A stretch of 64,000 nt of DNA from Cololabis saira (Eukaryota; Chordata; Actinopteri; Beloniformes; Belonidae): assembly GCF_033807715.1 (NCBI RefSeq), contig NC_084607.1:20030441-20094440 (forward strand), written 5' to 3'. Within the stretch, counting starts at the first letter, position 1, and each line of letters opens with the position of its first letter. The notes beneath the pieces were generated by a model. That model was not told where the DNA came from. It did not search any database and worked only from the letters and a program-made list of their open reading frames with translations. Position numbers and translations under genes: made by a program. Of the stretch, positions 1-18,720 are shown piece by piece.

Positions 1-2
1 AT

Positions 3-5259
<5,257 letters not shown>

Positions 5260-5536
5260 AGCTGCAGCTACAGGAATGCTCTTAGCTCGGCTCTCTTTCC
5301 TTTGTCCGGGACTGCTCGCCTAGGAATCGCTCCAACAACCTCCCTGCTGGCGGGCCGCTGCTGCAGCTCGACTCCCGGGACCAGGGCACGCTTGCGGGGG
5401 GAAGTTGGTGTAAGTTGTGTAGCACTTTAGGTCGAGTGAAGTCAGAGAGTCGGGGGCGACATTCCCATGCTGAGGTCTGCGGAGCTGCGGAGCAGGACGG
5501 CGGCTCCACCCTGCACGGAAAATGAAGGCGGCAGAA
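5260..5536 (-). promoter_or_regulatory. rac1: rac1 5' UTR and CpG-rich promoter region
   Basis: GC- and CpG-rich sequence immediately upstream of the rac1 start, in an otherwise AT-rich region. It ends where the inverted repeat of a transposon begins. A further short GC-rich stretch at 6830-7060 lies beyond the transposon and could once have been contiguous with it. The transcription start is not determined. Confidence 0.6.
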
Positions 5537-5840
5537 GCCGGAATTATGGTTCCGCGTTGCATCGACGCAGAGCCGACGGCGTAGGGCATAGACTTTTATA
5601 CGTAGACGCCCCATCGAGCGCTGAGCCGTACGTCAACGTCGCCGCCATATTGGATGTGGCAAGACTGCGCTGTAAACTAAGTAAATTGACTTATTTTCAT
5701 AAAGCGCCTTTCTACAAAGAAATGTACGTTTCAAGTCTCATTTATTCATTCACACACGCACTAATATACCTGGGAAACAGTTAGGTACCAAATATAATAT
5801 ATTTATTTTTTTCAGATGGCAAAAATAAGAACTGTATTGA

Positions 5841-6234
5841 TCCCACATAGGAGTAATTCATGTTATATCAGCTATAGACCCCTTTCCGTGTTAGTAAACA
5901 AGTATTACGTAGGCTGGAAAGGGGTCTATAGAGAACAAGGTAGTGCCGAAAAACAATATATATCCCCCCTCACAAAAATAAGAAAAATAGACAAACATAT
6001 TCTCTCATTAACAAAGCATATTTTACATTTTTACACATTACATTACATTTTATTGTTTGTTATTTTATTGTCTGAAAAATGCTTCAAATATGTTATTTTG
6101 TTATTTGAATTTTTTTTTTATTTGTTTTGTTGATAAAAAAATATGTCTCTATTTTTGTGAGGGGGGATATATATTGTTTTTCGGCACTACCTTGTTCTCT
6201 ATAGCTGATATAACATGAATTACTCCTATGCAGT
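5841..6234. repeat. Inner inverted repeat inside the foldback element
   Basis: ATAGGAGTAATTCATGTTAT near 5848 recurs in inverse near 6213-6231. The stretch from TATAGAGAACAAGGTAGTGC to CCCCCCTCACAAAAATA (about 5928-5982) is inverted at about 6151-6205. The left side also holds a separate small hairpin, ATAGACCCCTTTCC / GGAAAGGGGTCTAT. This suggests a second element nested in the outer one. Confidence 0.7.
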
Positions 6235-6260
6235 GGTGGACAGTAACGGAGTAAATTTAC
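6231..6260. mobile_element. Orphan terminus of a hAT-like family
   Basis: CAGTGGTGGACAGTAACGGA... is the terminal sequence of the complete element at 45079-45706. Here only about 30 bases are present, with no partner end nearby. Confidence 0.65.
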
Positions 6261-6337
6261 ATCCATGTTATATGGAAAAAATGAGAAAAATAGAGAAACA
6301 TATTTTCTCATCAACAAAACAAATTTTAATTTAACAT

Positions 6338-6430
6338 ATTTGAACCATTTTTCAGACAATAAAATAACATTTGAACCATTTTTCAGACAATAAAATAACA
6401 TTTGAACCATTTTTCAGACAATAAAATAAC
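6338..6430 (+). repeat. Three-copy 31-base tandem repeat
   Basis: Three head-to-tail copies of a unit beginning ATTTGAACCATTTTTCAGAC and ending AATAAAATAAC, inside the foldback element. Confidence 0.9.
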
Positions 6431-6551
6431 TGAAAAAAATCTTTAAAAAGGTTCAAATAGGTTATTTTGTTACTTGAAAATTTTAAAATATGTTTATGTA
6501 AAATATGCTTTTGAAAATATTGTGAAATATTAATATATTTTATATATATAT

Positions 6552-6571
6552 GGGGGGGGGGGGGGGGGGGG
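6552..6571 (+). repeat. Poly-G run
   Basis: About 20 consecutive G after an AT-rich stretch. Its length is likely to be unreliable in the assembly. Confidence 0.85.
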
Positions 6572-7155
6572 TATTTATTGTTTTTCGGCACGCTGGATTT
6601 CTTTGTAGAAAGGTGCTTTATGAAAATAAGTCAATTTACTTGTATTAGTTTACAGTGCAGTCTTGCCACATCCAATATGGCGGCGACGTTGACGTACGGC
6701 TCAGCGCTCGATGGGGCGTCTACGTATAAATGTCTAGGGCGTAGGGTACCGCGGCGACGCGCGCCCTTACGCCGTAGGGTCTGCGTCGGTGTAACGCAGA
6801 ACCATAAATCAGCCTAGAGACTGAGCATCCGGAGCGCCGCTACGCCCACAGGCACCGCGGCCTCATCACTTCCCCTGGAACACAGCAGTTTTTCTGAACC
6901 TGGAGCGATGCCTGTGAATGTATCGTGGAGGGATGTGTTTTAATTTTTTAAAACATGGTTAGTGAAAATAAGTAAAAACGAATAATAATCATGAGACGGG
7001 AGGTTTAGGGTGTGACACCGCAGGAGGAACTGACGTCCGCTCTACGGTGATTACGATGGAATTTTGTGGTTTGGAGTATTAATGCCTGAACTCTGTCTTA
7101 TAGGCTTCCCCGGAACGAATGGTTGTGATTTATTGATCCATCTTATTGCCAACTC

Positions 7156-7684
<529 letters not shown>

Positions 7685-7753
<69 letters not shown>
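7685..7753 (+). repeat. (TA)n microsatellite
   Basis: About 34 TA units, flanked by GCATCA on the left and TGATGC on the right, so the whole tract is self-complementary. Confidence 0.95.
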
Positions 7754-7757
<4 letters not shown>

Positions 7758-7762
7758 CTGAT

Positions 7763-8530
7763 ATAAGTTAGTTGACTGATTGCAACTTGCTTTTGAGTCA
7801 TAATGTAAAAAATGCCATGCCATATTCTCACAATGTTGTGTGTTTTTCTAAATACCATCCAGTTTGATTTATGGAAGTTGTGGGTAGTTTCACACTTATC
7901 ACACAGTGGCTAAGGTGTGACATGTATATACTGTCATTACATTAAAACTTGTTTATCATGTTACATCCTTTGATTTTGTTTTTTTAATGTTTTAATGTTT
8001 TTTTTTATGTTTATGAATGTTATGTTAGATAACCAAAATCTTATTTGTTAGCACTTGTAAATAGAGATAAAATAAGATAAGAAATCCTTTAATAGTCCCA
8101 CAGAGGGGAAATTTCCAGATTACAGCAGCAAAGGGGATAGTGCAAAACACAAGAGGCATCAATATCACACAATAATAATAAAAACACTATAAACAGTATA
8201 TACAATAATAATAATAAGAAGAAGGAGAATAAAAATAGTAATAAGAAATACTAGTATATAAAAAGAATAACAGATGGATATTTACAGATGTTATTTACAT
8301 AATTGCACGTTGCAGAGAAGGATATTGCACATTATTTTCCGGTTTGTATATTTATTGTCAGGTTGTATGTGGTCTACTGTGAGCAGTGCTGGTTGTGTAG
8401 TCTCACGGCTGCAGGGAGGAAGGACCTTCTGTAGCGCTCCTTTACACATTTAGGGTGAAGGAGCCTGTCGCTGTTGATCTATCAGTCCATTAGTTTAGTC
8501 AAATCTTACCAACACCATATATATTAATAG
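7763..8530 (+). repeat. Segmental duplication, copy A (carries an insertion)
   Basis: Near-identical to 10267-10628, starting at ATAAGTTAGTTGACTGATTG and ending at ATATTAATAG. Copy A is interrupted at 8063-8475 by a retroposon-type insertion that copy B lacks. Confidence 0.9.
8063..8475 (-). mobile_element. Retroposon-type fragment inserted in duplication copy A
   Basis: About 413 bases beginning with a (GATAA)-like stretch, then ATCCTTTAATAGTCCCACAG, and containing CTGCAGGGAGGAAGGACCTT. These motifs are common in dispersed fish retroelement tails. Copy B reads straight through (TTGTAAAT then GATCTATC), so the limits are defined by the empty site. The orientation is uncertain. Confidence 0.65.
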
Positions 8531-8710
8531 TGTGACATACACAAAAGTGTAGTCACATTTTTGTTATTATATACCTTTTTTTCATTTTGATTGGCCTTTG
8601 GTGAGCATTGGAAATTACAGTAATAGGGATCGGTATCCCAGGACTGCTCCTGTTCCACCTTCCACCACCAGGGGGCGCCTCGACACGTTGAGAGGTCAGT
8701 TTGACAGGTG

Positions 8711-8718
8711 TGACGTCA
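8711..8718 (+). promoter_or_regulatory. Perfect CRE palindrome
   Basis: TGACGTCA lies in a locally CpG-richer stretch (about 8640-8740), 2.2 kb upstream of the SMIM10-family start codon. Its function is unproven. Confidence 0.4.
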
Positions 8719-8738
8719 CCATCCTCCCTTCAGATGCG

Positions 8739-8797
8739 CAAGAGAGAGAGAAACACTCAAACTGACTCTGTCCCGTGTTTTCCCTGTTTATTCAGGT
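8739..8797 (+). repeat. Exon-like 60-base block, copy A
   Basis: The stretch CAAGAGAGAGAGAAACACTC to CCCTGTTTATTCAGGT recurs at 10003-10066. It ends in a possible splice donor, CAG|GTAAAT. Confidence 0.6.
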
Positions 8798-8936
8798 AAA
8801 TATAACGTTTGGATTTGAAACAAGTTTATTAGGACCACTTTATACTTTAAAGCAAAAACCGGACCTGGTTTAATGACATGACTTTGTATTAGTTTGATGT
8901 ATATAGCGGACATTTAGGATTTTACACTTTTTTTAT

Positions 8937-9353
8937 GCCGGTGTCGTGCCAAAAAGTGAATGCCTGCCAGAATCTGATTTCTGGCACAGCAGCCCGTTGG
9001 GCGATAGCGCTAAAACGCCAGATTTTTAGATTATGAAGCTCAAGAATGAAATCAAGTCATATTTAGGCAGAAACAACTTTTCATTAACTGTATTTGTCCT
9101 TCAATCAATTTTTGGCAGGTGAAAATGCCTATTTTGTGTTGTAATGGTCCTTTAAAAGAGTTAAAAGCAATCATGTGAGCTCTAGTATTTATATTATGAA
9201 GCTCAAGAATGAGATCAAATCATATTTAGGTAGAAACAACCTTTCATTAACTGTACTTGGCCTTCAATCAATTTTTGGCTGGTAAAAAGACCCATTTTCA
9301 GGGTAGAAATCAGATTCTGGCAGGCAATCACTTTTTGGCACATACCGGCGGCC
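8937..9353. mobile_element. MITE with ~45-base inverted ends and internal direct repeats
   Basis: The left end GCCGGTGTCGTGCCAAAAAG continues as TGAATGCCTGCCAGAATCTG. The right end is its reverse complement (CAGATTCTGGCAGGCAATCA, then CTTTTTGGCACATACCGGC). The interior is two direct copies of about 95 bases (9032-9125 and 9194-9288) starting TTATGAAGCTCAAGAATGA. It has no coding capacity and its superfamily is not assigned. Confidence 0.8.
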
Positions 9354-9851
9354 GTTACAGCCGTTAGGGCCGTTTAATATGTGACTTGTTGGTTGTTTGC
9401 ACGACTATTATTTTGTATGTTGCTCCCTTTAGTTGTAAATGCTCCTGTTTTGTGTTTAATGTGTGAATTATTGTTAAAAATGAAGAAGTACATTTCCGTT
9501 TTCTTTATATATCGTTAATTCTCTTCAGTTCTGCCTTGAAATATATAGTTTCCTTTATACATTGTATTTTATCAATGTAGAGTTAACCTGTTATCAGAAC
9601 AAGGAATTCAGTTGGGTTTCATAATTGTATAAATACGTTTTTAGTTACGGGACCGTTTAGAATAACAACACAGTTATTAGGGATGTAACGATATATATAA
9701 AAAAAGAATGATTAATTCTGTGCAATAAGTAACATGATTGTGGAAAAAAAGCAAACATGATTACAGTATGTTGATGCTGAGGAAAAGAAAACATATGGGA
9801 ATATGAACATGAATGAATAGAAGAAGATATTGTAATGGTGGGAAATGTGAG

Positions 9852-9969
<118 letters not shown>

Positions 9970-10002
9970 TTTGTGAATATGATTGATAATAAAACAGTTG
10001 TG

Positions 10003-10066
10003 CAAGGAAGAGAGAGAAACACACAAAAACTGACTCTGTCCCGTGTTTTTCCCTGTTTATTCAGGT
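10003..10066 (+). repeat. Exon-like 60-base block, copy B
   Basis: Near-copy of 8739-8797 (GACTCTGTCCCGTGTTTTTC and following). It ends in CAGGTTTAC, so the GT is kept but the donor consensus is weaker. Confidence 0.6.
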
Positions 10067-10266
10067 TTACCGGCAGAACAGTTTAAAAAAATATAATCTG
10101 TTACAAAGCCACATCCTGGGCGTGTAACATATATACTATCATTACATTAAAACGTGTTTATCATGTTACATCCTTTGCTTTTATGTTTTTTTTTTTAAAT
10201 GTTTTTATGTTTTTCTTCCATATAAGAACATAAGCCTGAGACCAAGAAGGGGTAAAGGGTTAACTC

Positions 10267-10628
10267 ATAAGTTAGTTGACTGATTGCAACTTGCTTTTGA
10301 GTCATAATGTAAAAAATGCCATGCCATATTCTCACAATGTTGTGTGTTTTTCTGAATAACATCCAGTTTGATTTATGGAAGTTGTGGGTAGTTTCACACT
10401 TATCACACAGTGGCTAAGGTGTGACATGTATATACTGTCATTACATTAAAACTTGTTTATCATGTTACATCCTTTGATTTTATGTTTTTTTTTAAATGTT
10501 TTTATGTTTTTTTTTTAATGTTTATGAATGTTATGTTAGATAACAAAAATCTTATTTTTTAGCACTTGTAAATGATCTATCAGTCCATTAGTTTAGTCAA
10601 ATCTTACCAACACAATATATATTAATAG
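10267..10628 (+). repeat. Segmental duplication, copy B (empty site)
   Basis: Matches 7763-8062 and 8476-8530 with few differences and has no insertion between them. A shorter third partial copy of the TCATTACATTAAAAC / TTTATCATGTTACATCCTTT part lies at about 10125-10215. Confidence 0.9.
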
Positions 10629-10729
10629 CTTTGCACATTTATTAAAAAAATAATAATAATAATAATTTTCTCACATAAAGAGGCATTATACTTTATTTAC
10701 TTGTGTTTTTGCTCCTTCAGGAGCTTCAT

Positions 10730-12327
<1,598 letters not shown>

Positions 12328-12466
12328 GCACTAAATGTCTGCTTTTGGATTTCTAACAAAGAACAGTGAGCGCTGCCATGATCCAGCCGTTCCGAAACAC
12401 TGGCTGATCCTGCACGGGGATGTGTAGGAAGAGGACACGTTTCCCCACCAGCTGGTATGACAATGC

Positions 12467-12472
12467 AATAAA
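12467..12472 (+). terminator. Candidate polyadenylation signal of the SMIM10-family gene
   Basis: AATAAA 140 bases after the stop codon. Whether it is the site used is unknown. Confidence 0.4.
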
Positions 12473-14534
12473 GTGACGCAGCCGCCTGTATCCGTTGGTC
12501 GTCGTCACTTGAGCCCGGTGCCTTTGCCGGTGAAGGGCAGTAGTGATGTCTGCAAACACGGGAGAGGGCGAGGATTGATATGCGGAGGGGAAGGAAGCCT
12601 GGCCGTTACAGATCCAGGAGCTGCTTGTTCAGAATGTGAAGATTTTTCCTCTGCCTTTTCCCGTCTGGATAATAGGGACTACAGCATGGAATATGAAACC
12701 AGATGAATGTTGCTGTGAAGCTGCTCTTTGTTGTTTGACATGTATGTTTAGTGGTCACTCGCAACTAAAACCTGGAAATATTTCACTTTTATCTGTCTCC
12801 ACAGCACGACATAAACAAGAAACTTTTTTTTTTCTCCTCCGTTGCTCAGACACTTTATTTGACGTTAAGTCTAGTGATACAAATGGTACTTCTTTTTTTT
12901 CTGTGATAACAGAGTCTGGTTAGGGGATGACCTCACACCTGCGTCAAGTGGAAATCTTTTGAGTGCAGTATTATTGGGAACAGTGCATGTTTTCATAGTT
13001 ACACACACACACACACCTGTTGTCTCATTCACTGTTGTTTCTAAAAATCAACAGCACTGGATAAGTGATTGTGATTCAAGAACTGAAAGTTTTTTTTTTT
13101 AAAAGCTGCATTCATCTCAAGATTGAATTTCAGTGATGTGAGATTTTTGCGGGGTTTTGAATTCAATGAAATGAGGGTGGGACAGATTGAACTCTGGTAG
13201 AAATAAATGAATGAAATCACAATTCTCAACCTTTTCATTCAGTGTAGTTACATCAAAACGCTGATGTGTGTGTGAAGACCTTATTTAACCCTTCTCTGAA
13301 CTCTGGTCGAATTCAAAATATCAGTTAAAAGTGTAGAAAAAAACTGACTATAACAAAGGAAAATATTTGTTCCCAAATGATTCAGGACTTATCAGAAGTT
13401 AAATAATAATTGATTTAGACTGTCAGAGACCCAAATCAAGAATTAAAACATGACTAAAGATAAAGAAATAAAAGCATTTCACTTATGTAAACATGCCGTT
13501 TGGCCTGTCCTCTGATGAGTCAGCGTGATCTGTTTCTTTTGCTGAAATCACTACCTAGCTACAAAAACCTCAAAACAGGTCTGTTTTATGACAGGCCTTT
13601 TACCCAAGGGGTAAAAACACACACTGTGCTTAAATCACTGCTCAGGGTAATGACACTTTGCCATAATGATAATATACAGTAGTTCCTCATATGTGTCTGC
13701 TTGTATGGTTGTTGAGTTTCATTTTACATAGTTATGTCCACATAAGGTACATTTACAAGCCAAAAACATGTAAAACAACATGTTAGAGTCATGTGGAAGT
13801 TTGTTATGTCACTTGTGTTAGCAGCAGTGATCCACTTCCAGTGAGTGTGCAGGAAAGGCGGGTATATTCACGCTCTCAAAACTGAAACTATTACAGCATA
13901 AATGGGGAGGTGAAAAAAAAAAAAACAGGCACACGCTAATTTTCATTCCAAGGCTATCTGATAAATGTTGAAGGAGCTTGTCCAAACATGTTTCAGTGCA
14001 CCCCAACCTAACAACAGCTGTACACAACAAGATCAGTTTAAATGCATATACGTAAATGGATATGTATATGCAGTCCAGTGGACAAGAAGTGTTCAGATCT
14101 TTAGTTAGGGGAAACTTTAACATTAGCTACAGAAATGCAAAGCGACACAGGGAGGGACTAATGTAATGTCCACATTTTGGACAGAGACGGGAGATGGTTT
14201 GAGAGAGGAGCTAAACAACGCCATCTAAGTGAAATGGAAAAGAACATTACACAAGATGACGAAGCCTCAGGTTTCACCTATCAAATCCCTCTAATACAAC
14301 CTTGAATCTGCTCTCCAGCTAGTTTGTCACAACAAGAAAAGAAATACAGTTCCCTTCGCTCGAACCATTTAGGATTGCCATGGGGAACATACAGTAATTT
14401 ACACCAACATACAAGTGATAATAGCAAAATCCTTTTAAAGTGCTATCGTAGGTGCGGCCTCTTGCTGCGAGAACAGTTTCATTGGACCTCATTATTGATT
14501 TGGTGAAGCTATTGAATGCTGCTAGGGAGGACAG

Positions 14535-14680
14535 TTACACCGTCCATCTATTTTGTTTGGAGCCTATCCCAGCAGCCACTGTGTAAGATTCTTACAGCAT
14601 AATATGCTCCAGACAGATCACCAGTTCATCCCCGGACTAGAACAGAAACGGACAACCACACTCAACAGGTATGTTTTTGA
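14535..14680. repeat. Diverged dispersed fish repeat (CATCCATC...CACCAGT type)
   Basis: Contains GTCCATCTATTTTGTTTGGA, GCCTATCCCAGCAGCC, AGATCACCAGTTCATCCC and GGACAACCACACTCAAC in the order seen in the family also present at 16150, 32400, 55060 and 63830. Confidence 0.5.
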
Positions 14681-16149
14681 ACTGTGCAAGTGAAGGCAGA
14701 CTATGCAACCCTTCAAAAGAATAGACATATTTTAGTGTAGTGGTGATCACACAGAGCAACCCTGTATTGACTTGGAGTGACCTTAACACTGAGGGAACAA
14801 TTACACCCTAAGCTAGCTGCCGGCGGTTTAAAGATCTTCCCCTCCTCACTATTTATTTTTGTAATGCATACCTCCATCAAATTCACATCACAGGCTGCAA
14901 GGTATTCACACAGCGCACAAAGCTAAGTCATCTCATCAGTGGGCTGAATAAAACATTGATCTGTGCTCGTGTTAAACCCCATCCAAGATGTGACACATGC
15001 ATTTAATGATAAACGGCTCAGTTGTAAAGTATAACAAAAAAGCCTTTTTTTTTTATATTAGAATTGGATTATAGCAAAGCAAATGCCAATATAAAAAGGT
15101 AGGACCAAACAAAAAGTTGCATCATACTTGATCACTAATCTGTTAGGTGTTGTTGTTGCAGCACTTGTCCACACGGGGGCAGTAGTTAATCACGGAACTC
15201 GACTGCCTTCATGTCTCTTGAAGCTGCTTTTGAAAATATGTATTTATTTATTTAGCCAGTCTATTTGAGGTAGAAACAGAGAGACAGAAGGATCACAGAG
15301 GTAATGACCCCGTGTTATAATCACAGTTCCCCTGTTACAACAAAACCAGCTATTCATGAATTTACTTTTATATTGTTTTCAAAGCCTGTCACTAATGGAT
15401 GCATTTCTTCCCTGGTTCTCTTTCATTAAAGAAAAAACAACAACAACAAACAAAAAAATAATCTAGGTGATTCAATCCTGCGTGCACACACAGGTAATGA
15501 AGCCATGTGAAACGTTTGATCAGGCTCTTCTCTAATGCATCGATAGACTGCTTACAGTCAAATTCAGTGAAAAATGTTCCCAGCAAACTTCCTCTAACTA
15601 GTCACTCTGATGCCAGGCTGCAGCATAAAACCATCAGTAGTTGCCAAGGCAACTGTGTTTCTCAGCGTGATAGACAAGCCCTGTCTGCCCGCGCCCCCTT
15701 TTCTGGGGGGGGGGGGGCTTTCTGAGGGATTTGTTGGGGGACATTTTTTAATGGGGTTATCATAGAGGACTGGTAGAGAGAGAGGGGGAGAGATCTACAG
15801 ATGAAAGATACATTGGGTAATCTTTGCCCTGTTTTTGCAAACCACCATTTGTACCCTTGGAAAAAGAAGGGGAGGGGGTGGTGTGAAGATAAAGATATTT
15901 AGCCTTTGGCATCTGCAGAAGCAGCTCACATGTTTTATTGAATGAGTGTGAAAGAGTGATAATACTCCAAGTGGAAATGGCTTGGATTCAATCTCAGCTG
16001 AAATGCAGCCTTGTATATATAGGGCACTTCCATGCACGTTATTTATTAACTTCAAGAAATTACTTTTTTGAGAATGAGGGATTTGGGTTCTTTCACTTAA
16101 GAAATGAATGTGTGTGTGTGTTTTTGGTTAAAGGACCATATATTTCCAG

Positions 16150-16240
16150 TCATTTGTTTTTTGTATCCGCTTGTCAACAGCGAGGTGCAGGGAGTGTCCT
16201 GGACAGGTCACCAGTCGGCTGTACACCCTGGACTGGTATA
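16150..16240. repeat. Diverged fragment of the same dispersed repeat family
   Basis: TTTGTATCCGCTTGTCAACA, then AGTGTCCTGGACAGGTCACC and AGTCGGCTGTACACCCTGG. Confidence 0.4.
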
Positions 16241-18485
16241 TTGGTGGGTCTTAATTGCATCCTGTCATCAATTAATCTGACATGCACGATTTACGATGGC
16301 TTGAGGAAGCTGGAATTCCCTGCAGACCCTGGAAAAACTTCCCAAAAACTGGAGCCCTCCTAAGATTTGATTGAGAAACCTTCTAATTGTGATGCAGCAA
16401 TGTAAACAGATGCATTTAATTTAATTTGGTTCAATCTGATTAAATTCTGCTAACCTGTTTTTCCATAGGTAAAGCTTCATTTAAAAAAAAAAAAAACATG
16501 TTTATTGGCTTTCTTGCAAAGCTAAATGAGGCATCTGATACAATTTTATTTGTTTGGGGAAAAAAGCCCTGTCTCAAAAACTGACTCAGAAACTTAACAA
16601 TTCACTGCTTCACAACTAATGACAAACTCAACTTTAATACAGTTTTGCTGTAGAGTTAACAAAGTTGGCTTGGATGTTTCTTCCCATTTTTAGCCCTTAA
16701 ACTAACAGGTCTAACTGCGCTCCATTAAAACTATCTTGCAGAGGAAAATAAAACAAATACAACAAAATCAACCCTCTGTGTAAGTAACTCTTGAACTAAA
16801 CCATCACCCACACTACATATCTGAACCTTTACCTCATAGCACTTAAGTTTGAAAAGCTAAACTGTATACACGTCTACACTGTGTTTGACAACCAAACAGG
16901 AAACAGTTAAACTCGTAGCAGCTAAATGTTGAGTCCCAGCTGGAATCATTTCATGACAACCCAGCCTTTTATCGATAAAACATGAGAGTTGTCCACGCTC
17001 GGAGAATGGATTACCAAATGTAATCAAACATTAATCCAGATTATTTTAGCTCTGATGCATCAGTACTTAAATTCTGATGTACATTTAACCCGCTCACCCC
17101 CAGTTTAAGGTTTAGGTTGAAGTGTGACGAAGAGCATCACTGTGAATCGGGTCCTTCTTGTGAACAGATCCGCATCCCTCCTTCTACTTGAATGCTGTTG
17201 TCTGGAGAGAGGGAGGCATAAGCAAAGCGTTAAAAAGGATGATATCGTGTGGTGATGAGCTCCAAGCTGACCTGAAAATTAAATCAAAGGAGTGGGGGAG
17301 GAAAAGAAGGGGAAGCAAAAGAATGAGAGAAATATGGAGGAAAGAGGAGGATGCTGGAGTTCTTACATTTGCAGTAGTTGCTTAGTGGGCTTGAAGTGGG
17401 TCATACATGGTTATGAAAATCATGTAAATATGGAACTATTTTGGGAGGTGCTATTGTAACATTTGGATGCAGTTTAACATGAGCTCTCCTTCTTGTAATT
17501 AGAAAAGCTTTTGATTTGTTTTGGACTACTTTTCTTCAATAAGAGATTATTAAAGTATACTGTAAATGTTTAGCCATCAACACTAGTCCAGATGCTCCAG
17601 CTTTTATTTGACCCTCCGTGTTGAACCCCATCTATGCTGAATCGGGAAATGAGTGTTTTTAAATGATTTTTCTTTTAGTTTATGGATCAGGATATCAGAT
17701 TTAGAGCTCATCTCAAAACTTGATGAACTAAATGCACAGCAGTGACATTCTTGAAAGGCATAACCTTTTTTGTGTTGTTAACTGATATCAGGTTTTGGAA
17801 GATTGTACTTGAGAAGGACACACACAATTTACAGTCTCCGGTATACACTGCTGCCTTTGTGAGTCCAAATAAAGGCTCCACTCATATGTCCCTGGATTAA
17901 AAAGAAAAATCAGCTCAACTTTGCCCTTCAGTCAGATCCTAGCAGGAAAGCAGGGCCCGAGACGCAGAGCTGGTTTTTAAACCACGCAGGGAGGAAATCC
18001 TGCCACACTTAGTGACCTCTGTCACATACAAATTAACCTTGTCACCCTCCACAACAGGAAGGATGTGTGAGACCCCGTCAAATCCCCATGTTTTAGTCTG
18101 TGTCAGGGCTATTGGTGGAATCACACAGGATGATGTTTTGGGAACTAAGCACCAGTGGAAACAGACGGAGATATCACCTACCACGAAATCTTCCTCAATA
18201 AATATTTAATTCACTTTGCCATCTCTTCCTTAGTTTAACAAAATAATATCTGCACCGTAATGTTTTGGACCTGGTTTAATACCCAGCAGCATGCTCACGA
18301 TCAAATTAAGCCTTTTTTCAAACTCATTGGAAAGAAACGCATAAACACCATGAATATTTGGACCCAACTGTTTCAAGATTTAGAAATATTTCACAGAAGA
18401 TTTGAGTACTCGGACTTCCTGGTGGCACTTAAACCAACAAATGCACAATAGAAGATTAATCTTCTGCTATTAAATGTTTGTGTAA

Positions 18486-18720
18486 TCAGAATCAGAATCA
18501 TGTTTATTTGGCCAAGTCAAGTCAAACAAGGGAATTTGACTCGCTTATTTTCGCTCACTGTACACTAAATAGGCAAATAGGCAAATGACAGCTCTTATTA
18601 ACATATATACAATTTAAAAAAAGTGAAAGGTGCAGCAGTATGAGATAGGAAGAAATAAATAAAATAAAGTGGGTGAACTATTATAAATAAAGTGAAGCGT
18701 GTGTATCCCATAAAATCACT
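18486..18720. repeat. Dispersed repeat fragment
   Basis: Starts AATCAGAATCAGAATCATGT and TTATTTGGCCAAGTCAAGTC, a repeat start I recognise from fish genomes. It is followed by AT-rich sequence containing TGAAAGGTGCAGCAGTATGA. Family not assigned. Confidence 0.45.

Larger units (their letters stand above)
5537..6814. mobile_element. Foldback DNA transposon with ~200-base inverted ends
   Basis: The left arm (about 5537-5724) and right arm (about 6595-6814) are close reverse complements. Both carry the end motif TTATGGTTC[CT]GCGTT, a CpG-rich block (GTACGTCAACGTCGCCGCCA) and ATAAAGC[GA]CCTTTCTACAAAG. The right arm has about 30 extra bases. The interior is AT-rich and non-coding. No clear target duplication was seen, so the superfamily is left open (PIF/Harbinger-like is possible). 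Confidence 0.8.

Noticed and set aside
8640..8800. Possible separate protein-coding gene start near the CRE
   Set aside because: No open frame of substance, and the surrounding sequence is duplicated repeat DNA. Kept only as a possible non-coding exon.
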